Assembly (NCBI GenBank): GCA_025330725.1
Contig: JAIWND010000005.1
Coordinates: 62,001 to 126,000, forward strand
Direction: 5' to 3'
DNA length: 64,000 nucleotides
Source: Chlamydoabsidia padenii
Lineage: Eukaryota; Mucoromycota; Mucoromycetes; Mucorales; Cunninghamellaceae
Positions 13,146 through 26,774 of the stretch are shown here, in pieces (position 1 is the stretch's first letter; the number at the start of each line of letters is the position of its first letter). The notes beneath the pieces are model-generated. The model searched no databases, was not told the DNA's origin, and was given only the letters and a program-made list of their open reading frames with translations. The position numbers and the translations under genes are program-made.

Positions 13146-13610
13146 AAGGGAGGAGGAAAGTTCTCTGCTAGTTATGGAAATTACAATGGAGAGTGGAGGG
13201 GAACAATAAAGTACATGGGTTAGTTCCCAACCAACCCATTATCAAGCACATCATGGGTATTATAATGTTATCCTCTGTACACTGACAATCATTTCCATAT
13301 AAAGTTTTCCCTCTCATATAGGACAGGTGCACTGCCACTGCACTTGTCAAAAAACAACTAAAGAGTGGAAAAAAAAAAATAGTGGCAATGGTTGATTAAA
13401 TTGGGGTGATCCGATAGAATCAACTTTTTTTCCCATTATTATTATTTAGAACACTTCGGTTCCTTCTTTCTTTGGTAAAATTCGAAAACATTTTTACCCT
13501 TTTCCTTTTCTTTTATACACATTATATGCACTGTCAATGCATTCTATGATTTTCAATGAGCATGGGGGTCTATTTTGAACAAGGAAAAATGTAATTCATG
13601 CGCAAGTGTT
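10950..13610. other. Gene-poor spacer with motif copies and a poly(A) tract
   Basis: No convincing gene was seen. Copies of the composite motif occur at 11283-11294 (TTGAAATCCCGC), at about 11485 (GCGGGACTTAAA), at 11508-11519 (GCGGGATTTGAT) and at 12574-12585 (TTCAAATCCCGA). A run of about 29 A lies at about 13116-13144, directly after a GC-rich stretch (GGGGCCATCGTCACTCGGC). This could be the tail of a retroposed sequence, but no source was recognised. Short open frames here lack codon bias and splice logic. Confidence 0.4.
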
Positions 13611-13617
13611 TTCGAAA

Positions 13618-13629
13618 TTCAAATCCCGC
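13618..13629 (-). promoter_or_regulatory. Composite motif upstream of the zinc-knuckle microprotein
   Basis: TTCAAATCCCGC, an exact reverse-complement copy of the recurrent motif, lies about 236 nt before the ATG at 13865. A TATA-like TATATATAAAG is seen near 13789-13799, which makes this a credible promoter. Confidence 0.4.
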
Positions 13630-13864
13630 TACGATCCCCGTGACATGAAAACAAAGCACGAAAAAAGAGTTTGGCATGTTAGTAGGACTAAATTATTTGT
13701 CACCTTGTGAAACTGGAGTAAAAAAAGACAGGACTCTCGAAGACAAATATTGTCTGGATCCTTTCAGTGTCCAGGGGCGTCGACTTCTATATATAAAGAG
13801 GTGATCTTTTCTCTCTCTTTTTCTTTTCTTTTCTCTTTCCATTGACTTTCTATCCCATTATTTT

Positions 13865-14077
13865 ATGATCATCACTGATACTATGGCAAACTGTACTGTT
13901 ATCAAACCACCTGTCAATATGTCTTATGTGGCTCCTAAACCACTAAATCTACAAGGTGGGCAATGGTAAGTTCCCCAATGTCTTTTTTCAAATCCCGATG
14001 ACTGACTCTTTTTTTTCTATAGTACTTGGTGTGGAAAGTATGGTCATAAGCGTAATATCTGTCCTTTGCTAAAGTGA
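13865..14077 (+). CDS. Microprotein with a single CCHC zinc knuckle
   Basis: A two-exon gene: 13865-13965 and 14023-14077. The intron splits a cysteine codon as TG|T. The product is about 51 residues. The N-terminal part (TVIKPPVNMSYVAPKPLNLQ) has no recognised fold. The C-terminus is CTWCGKYGHKRNICPLLK, a perfect C-x2-C-x4-H-x4-C zinc knuckle as found in nucleic-acid-binding proteins and retroelement Gag proteins. The knuckle forms only after splicing, which supports a real gene. A TATA-like box lies about 70 nt upstream. The intron contains another copy of the composite motif at 13987-13998. It could be a free-standing RNA-binding peptide or a domesticated Gag fragment; I cannot tell which. 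Confidence 0.65.
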
Positions 14078-15777
14078 ACAAGATATAATCACCAACATTA
14101 TTCAACTATATACATACCAACATCATTTTTTATTGTCATTCTTTTACTTACCCTTTATGTGGAACGCCATCAAAACTCCGCTTCTTTGGTTTGATATCTC
14201 ATAGCATTTACTGTTATTTCAGCAGCATTCTCATTCATTTCTAGCTCAAACATAATGCCCTTCTTTCATATGATTCTTTTTCTTCATTTTATCATCTATG
14301 TATATCAATCATTTTCATGTATATAAGCATTCTTCTCTCTTTTACTTCGGTGGTGATGGCGATGATGATAATGATCATAGCATTTTTAGCTCAATAAAGA
14401 AATAGAAGTAACTCGTACAGACTTATCAGACAGATCTATTTATAGCCTATTTAGTAGCGGAACCATCGGGTCCATATCCGAGGCATGAAGCACACACGAT
14501 CCAAAGCGGAATGTGAAATTACAGCAACGTCCAAAAAAGGGTTTCCCTTGCATCACTCTACCCGACTCATATCATTGTATGCTCTTTTCTTTTTCTTTTG
14601 CCCTTCAACTCCTGAATGGTCTCCTCAATGTTGAAAGGAGAAAGGGTCAAAGAAAAAAAAAAGCAAGAGAAGCATAATGGGGGCTTTGGTCTATCGGGCC
14701 GGGATTTGAAAATGCAAAAAAAAAAAAGTGATACGTGAAACAAATGTGCATCACTTTCATCCTCTTTTTAATCACCAAGCACCAAGAACAATCTAAGGAG
14801 AGAAATAATTCACCCCAATCGAGCAAATCATATGGCACAGACCAGCAAATGGAAGTGATTAACGAGGACTTGACGAGTTCTCCTTGGAAGAAGAAAAAGG
14901 AGTCTCAAAAGAGGGGCTCAACTTTTGTCATACATGTCGGGATTTGAAACTTGAGATGGGAATAAAAAAAAGGCAAATAAGCTTTCAGGGGTCACTCAAA
15001 TCACTATCGCCCAATTCCTTCATCTATTTTATTGTTCTTTTATAAGTTATGATTTCATTTTAAGTAAAAGTAACAAGAAATGGGGACCGATATGGTTGGG
15101 TTGCGGAGGATTGCATTATCGATGGAAATGATCGATCCATACTTGGTTGTGTTTACTGTTTATGGATAATTACTAATGAGTTGTTTTTACTGTCTCTTGC
15201 TCTCTCTCTCTCTCTTGTTGAGAGTAATGCTTTTCTCAATATGTGGGTTGATTGATATAGGATACAAATCAGTGGCTGTAAGTTGATTGAGCAAGTGAGC
15301 GCTTGGGGACTCGATGATGACCTGCTTCTCCAGGGGAGGGGGGAAAGAATTCTTGACCCCTTCCTGTTTTTACTTCTCTCCCCCTTCTCCTGATTAATCC
15401 TTGTTTATGCAGAAGGATGTCTATGTTTAAACGATCGGATAGAAAAAAGTATAAGGACAGCCTTTTGGTCTTCACTTCTTCTTTTTTTCTTTTTTTTTTT
15501 CGCTATTTAACATTTCATCATTATTACATAATATCATGAGAAAAAGCAAAAGCAAACAGATTGTTATCGTCAGTCATAGTCAACCTGTCGGTGTTTTACA
15601 GATGCATGATTACTAGTATCACAAAAAAAAGGGGATTTAAATCCCGACAACCACCTATAAGCATTCTGCTCCCGCCTTGCCCCCTATTTTTCGCACTTTA
15701 AAACTTTTTTTTTTTCTTTTTCTTTTTTTATTTTTATTTTTTTCTCTTTCTCTTTTTTTCTCTCATTTATAATTATA
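14078..15777. other. Intergenic region with three composite-motif copies
   Basis: No gene is supported. Two same-orientation motif copies, CCGGGATTTGAA at 14699-14710 and TCGGGATTTGAA at 14937-14948, lie 238 bp apart. A third, TTTAAATCCCGA at 15636-15647 (part of the near-palindrome GGGGATTTAAATCCCGA), sits about 130 nt before the next ATG. CT repeats occur near 15196-15216, and a long T-rich tract at 15700-15765 precedes the start codon of the next gene. Confidence 0.4.
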
Positions 15778-16488
15778 ATGACTTTTGATCGACAAAATAG
15801 TAACGATCCCTCATATCATACTGGAATGCATCCGGCTGCCACAACAACTGCTCATCCTTCTATGCATAACACCATGTTTCAAAGCAACATGGGATTAGCC
15901 TGGCCACCTACCATGGACCTTCACTCTGTTGTCTCACCCACCTCACCTGATAATACTGGACTATCCTCTTTACCCTCACCTCCTTCTGGTTTTTCCAAAC
16001 CTCACTCTGGCGGAACAACTGTGAAAAACACCAATAACAACAATCTTTCAACAGGCTCGACTATTGACGGCGATAAGACGACGACAACAGGCACATCCAC
16101 AGCTCCTTTGGATATGTCAAAACCATACCATTCTGAATGGGGTGTGATGAAAGAACAGGACTTTCATCCCTTGACTCTCAAGCATCAACGTGATTTGGAA
16201 ATTATATACAACACTGGGAATATGATCGCGGACTTTTACTTTTGGCAAGCAAACCTTGGCGGCTATTGTATGGCGGATATGATGCAAAGTAAGTATAGGA
16301 AATAGGTAGTTAAATCTGGGGATGGGCGGGGGAATATCATGATAGTGGGAAAAAACCAACTCTTTATCTTTTTTATTTACTTGTTCAGATATTGTGGTAT
16401 CTTCTGAAGGCGCCTTTCCTTTGATCCGTCGTATTGTTGAAGGGGCTCCTCATCCTGGACGAAGAAAGAAGAAGCGAACTACAGCATA
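15778..16488 (+). CDS. Unknown protein with conserved basic C-terminus
   Basis: A two-exon gene, 15778-16290 and about 16389-16488, giving roughly 204 residues. The first 110 residues are low-complexity (Ser, Thr, Pro, His, Asn). A more ordered segment follows (SEWGVMKEQDFHPLTLKHQR, IIYNTGNMIADFYFWQANLG). The second exon adds NIVVSSEGAFPLIRRIVEG and a basic end, GRRKKKRTTA, a possible nuclear localisation signal. The exon join is in frame (A|AT). No family was recognised. The layout of a disordered N-terminus, short helical block and basic tail would fit a transcriptional or chromatin adaptor; this is inference only. Confidence 0.7.
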
Positions 16489-16745
16489 AAACAACCAGTA
16501 CCTCCATAATCAAACAAACCAAAGGGATAGACAATGAAAGGACTGGCATCATTCATTGTCCTTCTCTCTAGTTATAGTTCTTAGGTATATTCCCCTTCTC
16601 CTTTTTTTTCTTCTTTTTTTTTTTTATTACTATATTCCTATACTCAATCATTGTGTATCATATACGATCCCTCTTATATCTTATAATACATATTATATTC
16701 CCTCCTTCGTTTTACTTCCTTATTCCCGTCTATTCCACGTTATGT

Positions 16746-16801
<56 letters not shown>

Positions 16802-16802
16802 T
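16746..16802. repeat. Compound (CA)n(TA)n microsatellite
   Basis: About 17 CA units are followed directly by about 10 TA units, lying 3' of the gene ending at 16488. It is the longest dinucleotide repeat in this part of the window. Confidence 0.9.
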
Positions 16803-17116
16803 CGATTATTATATAATAAAAAAGGTCCTTTTTATTTTTATTCAATCATCAACAAACATTACAGCGACAACAACAATAGTAGGATGGGAGTGGGTGGGGT
16901 GGGGGTTAAAGTAAAAGGTGTGATGGTGGTATTGATAAGTATGGTAGTGGACATCATGTAAAAATCCATAGGGTAGTAGTGATGTATAAAAAAAGTACAG
17001 CAAAAGACGTGTGTCTATGTCTATTAATGATGATGATTGATGATGGTGATGAATGATGAATGATGCTAATGGGCTATCCTATTATAAAAGGGGTAGGGGA
17101 AGAGGGGAGTCAAAGA

Positions 17117-18575
<1,459 letters not shown>

Positions 18576-18652
18576 GAATAAAAAGTAGTGGCGAGGTGAA
18601 TAAAGAGAGGCAGAAGGAACGAAACAAAAAATCATTCACAAAAAATACAAAA

Positions 18653-18664
18653 GCGGGATTTGAA
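18653..18664 (+). promoter_or_regulatory. Composite motif upstream of CK2 alpha
   Basis: GCGGGATTTGAA, an exact copy, lies 78 nt upstream of the minus-strand ATG at 18575. It points away from the gene relative to copies at some other promoters, so orientation seems free. Confidence 0.45.
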
Positions 18665-19013
18665 AAAACCTTTATTTTTCATTCGATTGGACCCTCCATT
18701 ACCTGTCAAAACTTGGGAAGCCATGTGCCTGTCACCTGGCAACAATAAGCCAAAGTGGACGTTTCAATACATATCACAAATAACTTGAAGATATATGACA
18801 AAGAGAGGTAACATTAAGTCAAAAGTGGATATTTCAATTAAGATTTTTATTTAATACAATACATATCACAAAGTGAGGAGGGGGGAAGGGTATGGAGAGG
18901 TTGTCTTTGATCTACAAAAAAAAAAAAAGAAATAAACTAATAGGTGCTGGATAAAACTAGTATTAGCAAAATAAGAGAGTATAAAAATGTAAACAGTGTA
19001 ATAAGGGCATAGT

Positions 19014-21791
19014 CTAACAAAGGTTATTTATAATGATCATCACTGTGATGAATAAGATGGACTTGAATCTTGCATCATACCAGATCATTGTCGACCATCG
19101 GTGCCATCTTGATGGTGTCGATTGCCAGGTATTCATTTCTTCTTCTAGACTAAGCATGTCTTCGTTGTCTTCTTCATCCTTGTGGCCATTGGTTGGAATA
19201 GCACTGTTGTTGTCGTCAGATTTGTCGCTGCTGTAGTTTGTTGCCAATAAAGGTACTGCTTGGTATTCGTGATTGTTGTTGACAGTAGGATGATTACTGG
19301 TAAGATCAGGTCCAATATTAGATGTAGGTGGTGCTGAGGTAAACCATTGACAGATCCATGTTGTAAGAGTTCCTGTAGCTTGACCAAGATAGTGACATAC
19401 AAACAAAAATATGACACTGGAGACAATAAAGTTGAGCCACCAACCCCAATCACCTTGACCACCCAGTCGATGAATCCATGAGGAGGGAATGATAACCAAT
19501 AATCCTTTTGTATCTGCTGCCAGCCACATATGGAATTGACCAATAAAAGTTTCCAACGAGCATTTGCCGATCCACATGAAGAATCCAGAGTTGGTGTTTC
19601 GTAAAAAGAGAGTCGCATTTCGAAGAAGTATAAAGGCAATCACTGGGATCCAGGAGATGTAAGGATGATAAGCATTGTAGCTTTGTTTACTAGGTTGACC
19701 AAGTTCGAACCAAAAGTACCAAACCATGGCCACACCTGCAAATCCGACAGTAATCCATTTCACCAATGCAAAGCTTGTCGTATCCCGTTCTTGTATAATA
19801 TGGTGTTCCTTGAGTTTGATCGTGGCCAGTGCAAAAAGCATTCCAATATAGACAATATAAGCATCCAATGCAAGTCGGAACCGCCATTCAGCCGCCTGCC
19901 AATGAATATTTGACACTGTCGCCAAAAAATCAAAACATGTCTCCAATACACCAGGGAGATGGATCATTGCTGTCGTCAAACAGCACATGACACCCATCTT
20001 GACCAGTACAAACCAAACCTTGTTGTTGTATTGATGACCAACATACATTGTCAGCCAGATAACCAAAAACCACATTGAAACCAAGGGAGTAAAGTAATAG
20101 CTGAGGTAATCCGTGTTCATCAAGTACATGAGGACAAATGTCAGTAGATTCATTCGCACCATCACGTTCAACACCCGACCAATGCCATAATCCTTCTTTT
20201 TGTAAAAGAAGAAAAAGTGACCATAACCAGTTTGGAAGAGATAGGCAGCCACCAGACTTCGAACGGCATTGTAGATCCCAGGCGTACCAGAAGCCCCTGT
20301 AAAGTGATAGACGAGAATAATCAATTGCATCCACCCTTTCCATTCGTCGGTCTGACCACGATTTAAAAAGCCTTGATCACCATTTTCATCACGTTGTCGT
20401 ACCACCGTCACCAGTCCCAAAAACACAACACACATCATTTGAATAGTGAATGTTGAAGGTTCAAAGTCTTTGTGCATCTTGGAGAATAGTTGTGTGCGGT
20501 CGCCGAGATACATGTAGATCACACCAAGGCCAAATATAAAGAGTGCCGTCAACGTTTTATTGTCTTTACAAGGACAAAGTTTCCGAATCCATGATTTCGT
20601 GGTATCTAAAATATTACACAAAGTACGAAAAAAGAAGAAAGTTAGACAGTAATTTTATTAGTCATTGCCCTTTTTGAGATCTAGAACTTACCAATAAAGA
20701 AGAATCCAAGAGGAGCCCAGATCAAGAAGATGACAAAAAAGATCCATTGATACCAGCGTGGCGAAGGATAAGCAATACAACAAGTGGTGGAGATAGGATA
20801 ATGCTTGGGTAATTGATGATTGCACCTAAAGTTTAATGCGATCTGAGCCTGAGGAGTGGTGACAGGTGACAAGTAATGTAATCCATCCAAGGTGATATTG
20901 ACAGTCGAAGCAGCAATGGCGTTCCAAGCGAATGCCACAACAAAAGGAAACTGAGGACGTAAAGAAGATTCACGTTGGTGGAGATAGTTATTCATTGTCG
21001 TGGTCTTGTCCAAAGTAATCAGTCGTTGGCGATCAGCGTTGAGACGGTTGAATTGAGGGATTTCCACAGGAGAGAGCATGATAGTGTCGGCAATATCAGA
21101 TCCAGGAGTTTCCACACCATCGAATACACGATCCACAGCAGTTTTCCATTCATCCAGATAAGTATCGTGAGGTAATCGTCGTTCGTACCAGATTCCAGAT
21201 CCAATTACAAGTAAGCTTGGTTTACCGCCCGTCTTGTCTTGGCCCTTGAGGAGGTCGATGGTGCGTGTTTGATTGATATAAGGATCCCACCAGAATTCAT
21301 ACACAAGTCCATGCTTTTCAGAGACGTATTTTCGATCCACATGTAATGGACCTTTGATGTTGAGAGGGTGAACGAGTCGATTCATAGAGTAAAACTGTTC
21401 CCGCATTATTGAATCACCTATATACAGGATCCGGGAATGGTTGAGACAACTGGATATTTCGTCAGCTTTGTAGGTGTGGATCATACAGCCGGGTGTTTGC
21501 CAATTGGTATAATTCTCGCCTTGCCACCAGCCTTCATTAACAAGACCATGACACTTTGACCGATTGTTGGGTTCTACAATTAAATAAAGAGAAGGGGAAA
21601 CCATTCAGTTTCGGTATTTATCATAGTTTTAGTTGGTTGTATTGTTCTTTTATTAATACTGTACCTGTGACGAATTTGGTTACTGAAGTGAGTAAGACGA
21701 TGCTGATGAGTGTAAATAGAACACCCTGTAGTAGTTTTGTTGTCAAGTTTGTTTTTGACGGCGTGTTCGATGTTGAAGATTGAAGACCCAT
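19014..21791 (-). CDS. CASD1/Cas1-type polysaccharide or glycan O-acetyltransferase
   Basis: Three exons: 21665-21791, 20692-21573 and 19014-20605. The joins are in phase and give 866 residues. Exon 1 is a short cytoplasmic tail and one membrane anchor (LLQGVLFTLISIVLLTSVTK). Exon 2 is a lumenal SGNH-like domain: ILYIGDSIMREQFYSMNR holds the GDS nucleophile motif, and DGLHYL supplies the Asp-x-x-His near its end. Exon 3 starts DTTKSWIRKLCPC and holds many membrane spans, such as LTALFIFGLGVIYMYLG and IVSSVIFLFVCHYLGQATG, matching the multi-pass acyltransferase part of Cas1 proteins. An acidic cytosolic tail follows. Relatives acetylate sialic acid in animals and capsular glucuronoxylomannan in Cryptococcus. 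A Golgi role on a fungal wall or secreted glycan is inferred. Confidence 0.9.
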
Positions 21792-21989
21792 AATCGAAGA
21801 ATGAGAGTGAGGAGGAGAAGAAAAAGAAGAAGGAAAGAGGAGGAAAAAGTGAAGGGGATGGGATAAAGGGTGTGGTGAGTGGAAAGAGAAAGAAGAAGAA
21901 AAGTAAAAAGTAAAAGAGGGAAGAAGAAAAGGGTAGGATCTTTTTTGAACCAATTAACTTTCTTTGGACGATGGAAAGTCAAGAATATA

Positions 21990-22001
21990 TTCAAATTCCG
22001 C
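21990..22001 (-). promoter_or_regulatory. Composite motif upstream of the O-acetyltransferase gene
   Basis: TTCAAATTCCGC lies about 200 nt upstream of the minus-strand ATG at 21791. It is a one-base variant of the recurrent motif. Confidence 0.35.
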
Positions 22002-24249
22002 CATCTTTTTTCAAGAGCAGAAGATTGGGGTGTCGATCTTTCCCGGGCAATGGGATCCATCCTTGCTAAAATAATCTTTCTCTACCTTTTAACAGTACAA
22101 GTACAATATAATTCATATATTGATTCAAGCATTCAAAACTATCAATAGATACTGTTTGAGACAAAACATATTTAAAGTACTAGACTATTCGAACAAAAAC
22201 ATGTGGTCTTTTCATCCTCATCCCTGGTATTCATTTTAATTAATTTAGGCTGTTCTGTCGAGGCTTTGTACTCCCTTCCCTAAGGAATATCAGATAATTT
22301 GTTTAAAGTTAAATAGCAGCATAAAAAAGTGTGGTACATTACATGATCCGCTTTACTTTACGATCTTTGCACAAATGACGTAGAGCGGGATCTGAATCAA
22401 TTCAGGAACCTTAAAACAAAGATCAAGGGGCGAAATCACTTGCTATAAGTGGTATAGTTAAAGTCTTTTGTTTCTTTATTTCAAATAGGGAAGTGGATAA
22501 TATGATGCTAAAGGGTGATAATAAGGTGATCCTAAATAAGCTAATTTACTATTCTATACTGGATATATAACCTAAGCCAAATGACCCATTTGAGAGTTAA
22601 AGACCCCGCCGTATGATCCTTCTTGTTTTGACATGCCACCAATCATCATTACCGTCTTGTCTGTCGTAACACCAAGTTTATTGTCTACCGTCGATCGAGA
22701 GAGAGAGAGAGAGAGAGAGAGAGTGTAAGGTGAGCAAGGTGCCTACCAATATAGTAAATCAAATAGGATTAGTTTTAAAAAAGACGGGGGGCGCTTCAAT
22801 AGTTTTCCTTCTACATTGATACTATCATCAATTCCAAAAACCAGGTTTATATAACATACTTACAAAGGATGACTGCTAGGATCATAATCCAAAGATGTAT
22901 CATAACAAGCCCACCAATGACTAGATATAAATCTTCAATCCATCATAGACCATGTGCTGAGGAGGAGGAGGAGGAGGAAGAGGAGGATGTTTACCCTGAT
23001 AGTGTAATAATTGGCGTCTATAGTTATGTTGTTCATATGGTGATTATCCGCTAAACTAATTGCATCAGTGTTGGTGTTTGTTGTCATTGTTGTTCCCCTA
23101 TTGTATGAGTCACTTCCTATGCTGAATCCGCCTTCACAGTTAAATCCACCAGTGCTGCAAGGTCATTTACATTACATTGCTGCTTTTGTTGAGTTGTCTT
23201 TTACTGAGCACTTTATCTTGTTAGGTGCCCTGTTATTGACTTGGTGAGTGTCTTTGTAGTACTGTTATCGTCGAGTTGAGTTGTTGGTCTGTAAATCATT
23301 TCGGTGGCGGGTTGTCAGGTCGTTATACATTCCAATAGATCAGTTCTAGTGTCTAGGTTTGAACAATTGGGTTTGAATGGGTGAGATATCAAACTGTATT
23401 GATTTGTGATTAGAAAAAAAAAGAAAAAGAGAGAGAGAGAGAGAGAGAGAAAGAAGAAAGAAAGAAAAAATTAATCTGTCCCCGCCTTGAAAAGCGGCGT
23501 TTAAACCTTTCATTTTTCAAAAAAGTAAACAGTACAGACTCAATCTTATCATCCTTAGACCCTGCTTTACAAGATGTATCTTCTTTTGAGTTCCCCCATC
23601 TACTTCTTTTATCTCAAAGTGTGCGTAGTGGTCTTTTTTGATCTGACCAGGAAATAAGTCTGTGGCGCGCAGAGCAAGTTGACGGGGTGCGAATCGGCAT
23701 GATCCAAGTTAACACCTATTGTATGAGTTTGTCCAGAGTATTTTATCGCAACCAATTGATATTGCTGTCCATACCATACAATGACATCAAGTAGGAGTGT
23801 AAATTGTCTAAAGTTAGAGTGGACCTTGTGAGTCTAATTCTTCCTTTGTTCGGCGACGTTCCGAAGAAAAGGTGGCGGGAGTTAAAAATAGGTCAGATCT
23901 ACCCCCGTTAGAAAACAAGAGAAGGAACTATTAAATTTACATGATTCTTGTTTGCTACCAGTATGGGGATCATGCGGTTTAAATTTGGGGCAAATCATCC
24001 GACTGTAGGGACCTCCATAACACTTATTTATGCCAAGTTGACTCAGGGCAGGTATCGGGATTTGAAAATAAAGACAATGGGATGTGGATTCTTTTGAAAC
24101 ATTTCCCCCTCTTTCTTTCTTTTTATTCTACTCGCACCTTCCACATTAGCAATACATTAATCCATTTGACTTGAACATAAGTATATCACTGGTTTGCCTT
24201 ACTTTATTGATCAACGTCTCTCCTTTAATTAGTTATAAATCAAGCCTAA
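22002..24249. other. Gene-poor region with GA repeats
   Basis: No gene is supported. (GA)n runs lie at about 22696-22722 and 23427-23449, and a GAG repeat near 22960-22985. Motif copies are TCGGGATTTGAA at 24055-24066 (about 185 nt before a possible small gene) and a weaker GCGGGATCTGAA near 22385. A CG-rich patch with GGCGGGAGTTAAAA lies near 23873. Confidence 0.4.
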
Positions 24250-25079
24250 TGACGATTACTAATCCTTGTCGAATTGTGAACTATTTTGCACCAATATTTG
24301 ACCAAAGGTAAGAACCATAACTACTTCTTTGTTTAAATGACCAACCACGTTTTTTATTATGTAGATGCCACTCAAGAAGCCTGTTAAAGCGAATATATTC
24401 AAGCATAGCTACGACTTGATCAACACGAATCCCTCTTTGCACCTTTGACTTTGGGATCCGGCGGCCACTTCCGCATCAAAGGTAAAATGCTTGTAATTTA
24501 ACCTGGTAAAACAACAATGACTCACCCTATAAACAATGCTTTTTGTCGATTCAAGCAGACAAAGCACTTCTGCCTGGGTCTATATCAACATTCAGTTGCA
24601 TAAGGTATTGGAGTGTAGTTTCGGTGGGGTTGTGGTGCAAGGTGCAGTAGGGTAAAAGAAGAAAAAAAAAAAAGAGCCAATCAGTGATAATATAATATAC
24701 TAACCAACTGTTGTTTGGTGTAGTTAATGCAGGTCTATTTTGTCTCATTTGTTAACATTATTGAATGTGGATAATGTGGACTTGGCTCAGGTGATCGAAT
24801 GACTACAACTGGTGGGTGGATGTGGACGGAATTCGACTTTTTTTGGTGGTGATGGTGGGGGAAACAACTTGAGAACATGGTGGGAATTACTGGTTAGATT
24901 TTTACCACTTTAACGTTTGCTGGTGTTAATGTTGGAATGACTCCTCCAGGTGCCCCTGAAATCAGCAACTCTTGCGTCATTGAAGAAGAATCCTGTGCTG
25001 CTATGAATGACATCTCCAATCAAGTGCTCAGCAAACACAAAAATCTGGTTTTACCTGGTCTTAAATACTCTTTAGAATA
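24250..25079 (+). CDS. Possible small multi-exon gene or gene relic
   Basis: Coding-like pieces in order: MTITNPCRIVNYFAPIFDQ (24250-24308, followed by a good GTAAG donor); SLFAPLTLGSGGHFRIK ending near 24481; DKALLPGSISTFSCIR (about 24557-24606); RSILSHLLTLLNVDNVDLAQ (about 24733-24790); and a terminal open stretch near 24955-25079 (MTPPGAPEISNSCVIEEES or, in another frame, VPLKSATLASLKKNPVLL). The joins between the second, third and fourth pieces keep frame with GT-AG boundaries. The join from the first piece does not, so either the 5' exon is wrong or the gene is broken. No family was recognised. Confidence 0.3.
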
Positions 25080-25485
25080 GTCTTTAGTTACGTTTTATAC
25101 TAATTGTATTGTATATAGCTTTGTGTTTGCCTTACTTGTAATAAAATGACTTATTAAAATCCGTCCTTAATGTGATTCATGCATCGGGGTTATAATTAAA
25201 CTCCCATCATAACTTTTTTTTTTTCATTGTTGCTCTAGTCATTTTATAGATTGGCAAAGCTCAAGTAAGTATGCTTATGCGTCTTGTAAAAACTTGTCCA
25301 CCTATATATGATCATTTCAAATCTATAATTGTGATCATTATTAATGATATGAATCATAGAAGAGGAGGAGACAGACCATAGATATGATATTAAAAAGATT
25401 TTTATTAAAAAATAAAAAGATATGTTATGAGAGCTACTACTAGATGTGTAAATAAAGGTGAATGGGTAAAATAAAGTATGATAGT

Positions 25486-26770
25486 CTAATCTAGTATACA
25501 CGGGCAAATGGAGGGACAGCCCTGACCAAGTGTCGAAGAGTGCATAAATCGTTCAACCAAGCCGTTTGATTCAGGATGACATGGAGGTGTGAATTTGAGT
25601 TGCATGTCTATGGATGTTGCGAGCTGGTTGACAAATTCTGAATAAAAAGGCGAGCCGTTGTCCGAAAGCACTTTGTGACGAATACCATGTCGTAAGATAT
25701 AATTGCTGTATAATAGGTTTGCTTGTTCCATAGAAGATACCCATGTTGTTGAGGATACAATTCCACATACCTTGTACATGTGTCGATTATCACCCAAATG
25801 TATTTATAACCAGATACTGTTTCTGGTAAAGGTCCCCAATAATCCATCGCAATATTGTTAAACGGTAGAGAGGCTGCCGTGTTGTCCATGTCATAGTGAT
25901 TGTTTGCTGAACCTTTCATTTGTTGACAGTATTGACATTTAGTGATCCATTGACGTGCATCCACCGTGATTGTTAACCACCATAGTCGAGCTTGACGAAG
26001 ACGAGCCAAAATTTTCTTAACCCCTGAGTGCCCCGAGAAGGTAAAACCATGATAAAGCTTGAGCATGTCTTAAATCAGATGTTTAGACACCACCATAAAA
26101 AGACAATTTGCAGTTATTGATCTAGAAGCACGCTTAATAAAGCAAAGCAGGTTAACCTTGATTATAAAGGATGGTTGATTTTTAATGTTCTGTTTGATTT
26201 ACATGATGTGTGGATCCCTGTTTTGTTCTTCACCCCAATCCTATTTACTTGCTATCTTGAGAGAGTTACTGTCCACCGAGTTGATTTCAGGAAGAGGGTA
26301 TCTTGAGAGAGCGTCTACTGCTTGATTCTGTGGACCAATTACATATATGACCTCGAAGTCATAGGCTTGAAGAAACATACACTAGCGCCACAGTCTTGGT
26401 TGTCGGTCTACCTTGGTGTCGAAGATCCATTGTAAGCTGCTGTGATCGGTGAAGACTCGAAACTTGTTGCATTCCAAATACGGTCGAAACTTCTTGGTTT
26501 CCCAGACGACGGCCAATACTTCCAGTTTTCGTACCGCATAATTCTGTTCATACTTGTTTACAGATCTTGACGCAAAAGATAGAGGATAAGGTTGGTCTTG
26601 ATGTCGTTGAGAAAGGATGACTACGGTGCCGACTTTGGTGGTTGCGTCGGTATGTAATTTAAAAGGCTGTCCAAAGTCAGGTTGTCGAAGCGTTGGAAGT
26701 AGTGGTACGTATTTTCGTAACGTGTGGAAGGCCTTGAGTTGTTCGTCGCCAGAGACAAACGGCGTATCAT
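25486..26770 (-). mobile_element. Truncated, decayed Ty3/Gypsy retrotransposon pol
   Basis: Minus-strand pol remnants. From about 26770 down to 26280 is an RNase H-like region: [54 protein letters not shown] and VIGPQNQAVDALSRYPLPE. A stop codon interrupts it near 26385. From 26066 to about 25500 is integrase: a zinc-binding region (HGFTFSGHSGVKKILARLR, CQYCQQMKG) and catalytic-core segments (AMDYWGPLPETVSGYKYIWV, VLSDNGSPFYSEFVNQLA, HPESNGLVERF). A frameshift falls near 25750. Integrase downstream of RNase H is the Ty3/Gypsy order. The 5' part (gag, protease, most of RT) is absent and no LTR was identified. Confidence 0.8.
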
Positions 26771-26774
26771 TTTT

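Noticed and set aside
16556..16816. Open frames across the (CA)n(TA)n repeat
   Set aside because: His/Thr and Ile/Tyr runs are microsatellite translations with no flanking protein features.
19033..19951. Several 60-165 codon frames antisense or out of frame to the O-acetyltransferase
   Set aside because: They are shadows of the long conserved coding exon.
22696..22722. CRISPR-like or structured repeat
   Set aside because: Simple (GA)n microsatellite; the organism is eukaryotic.
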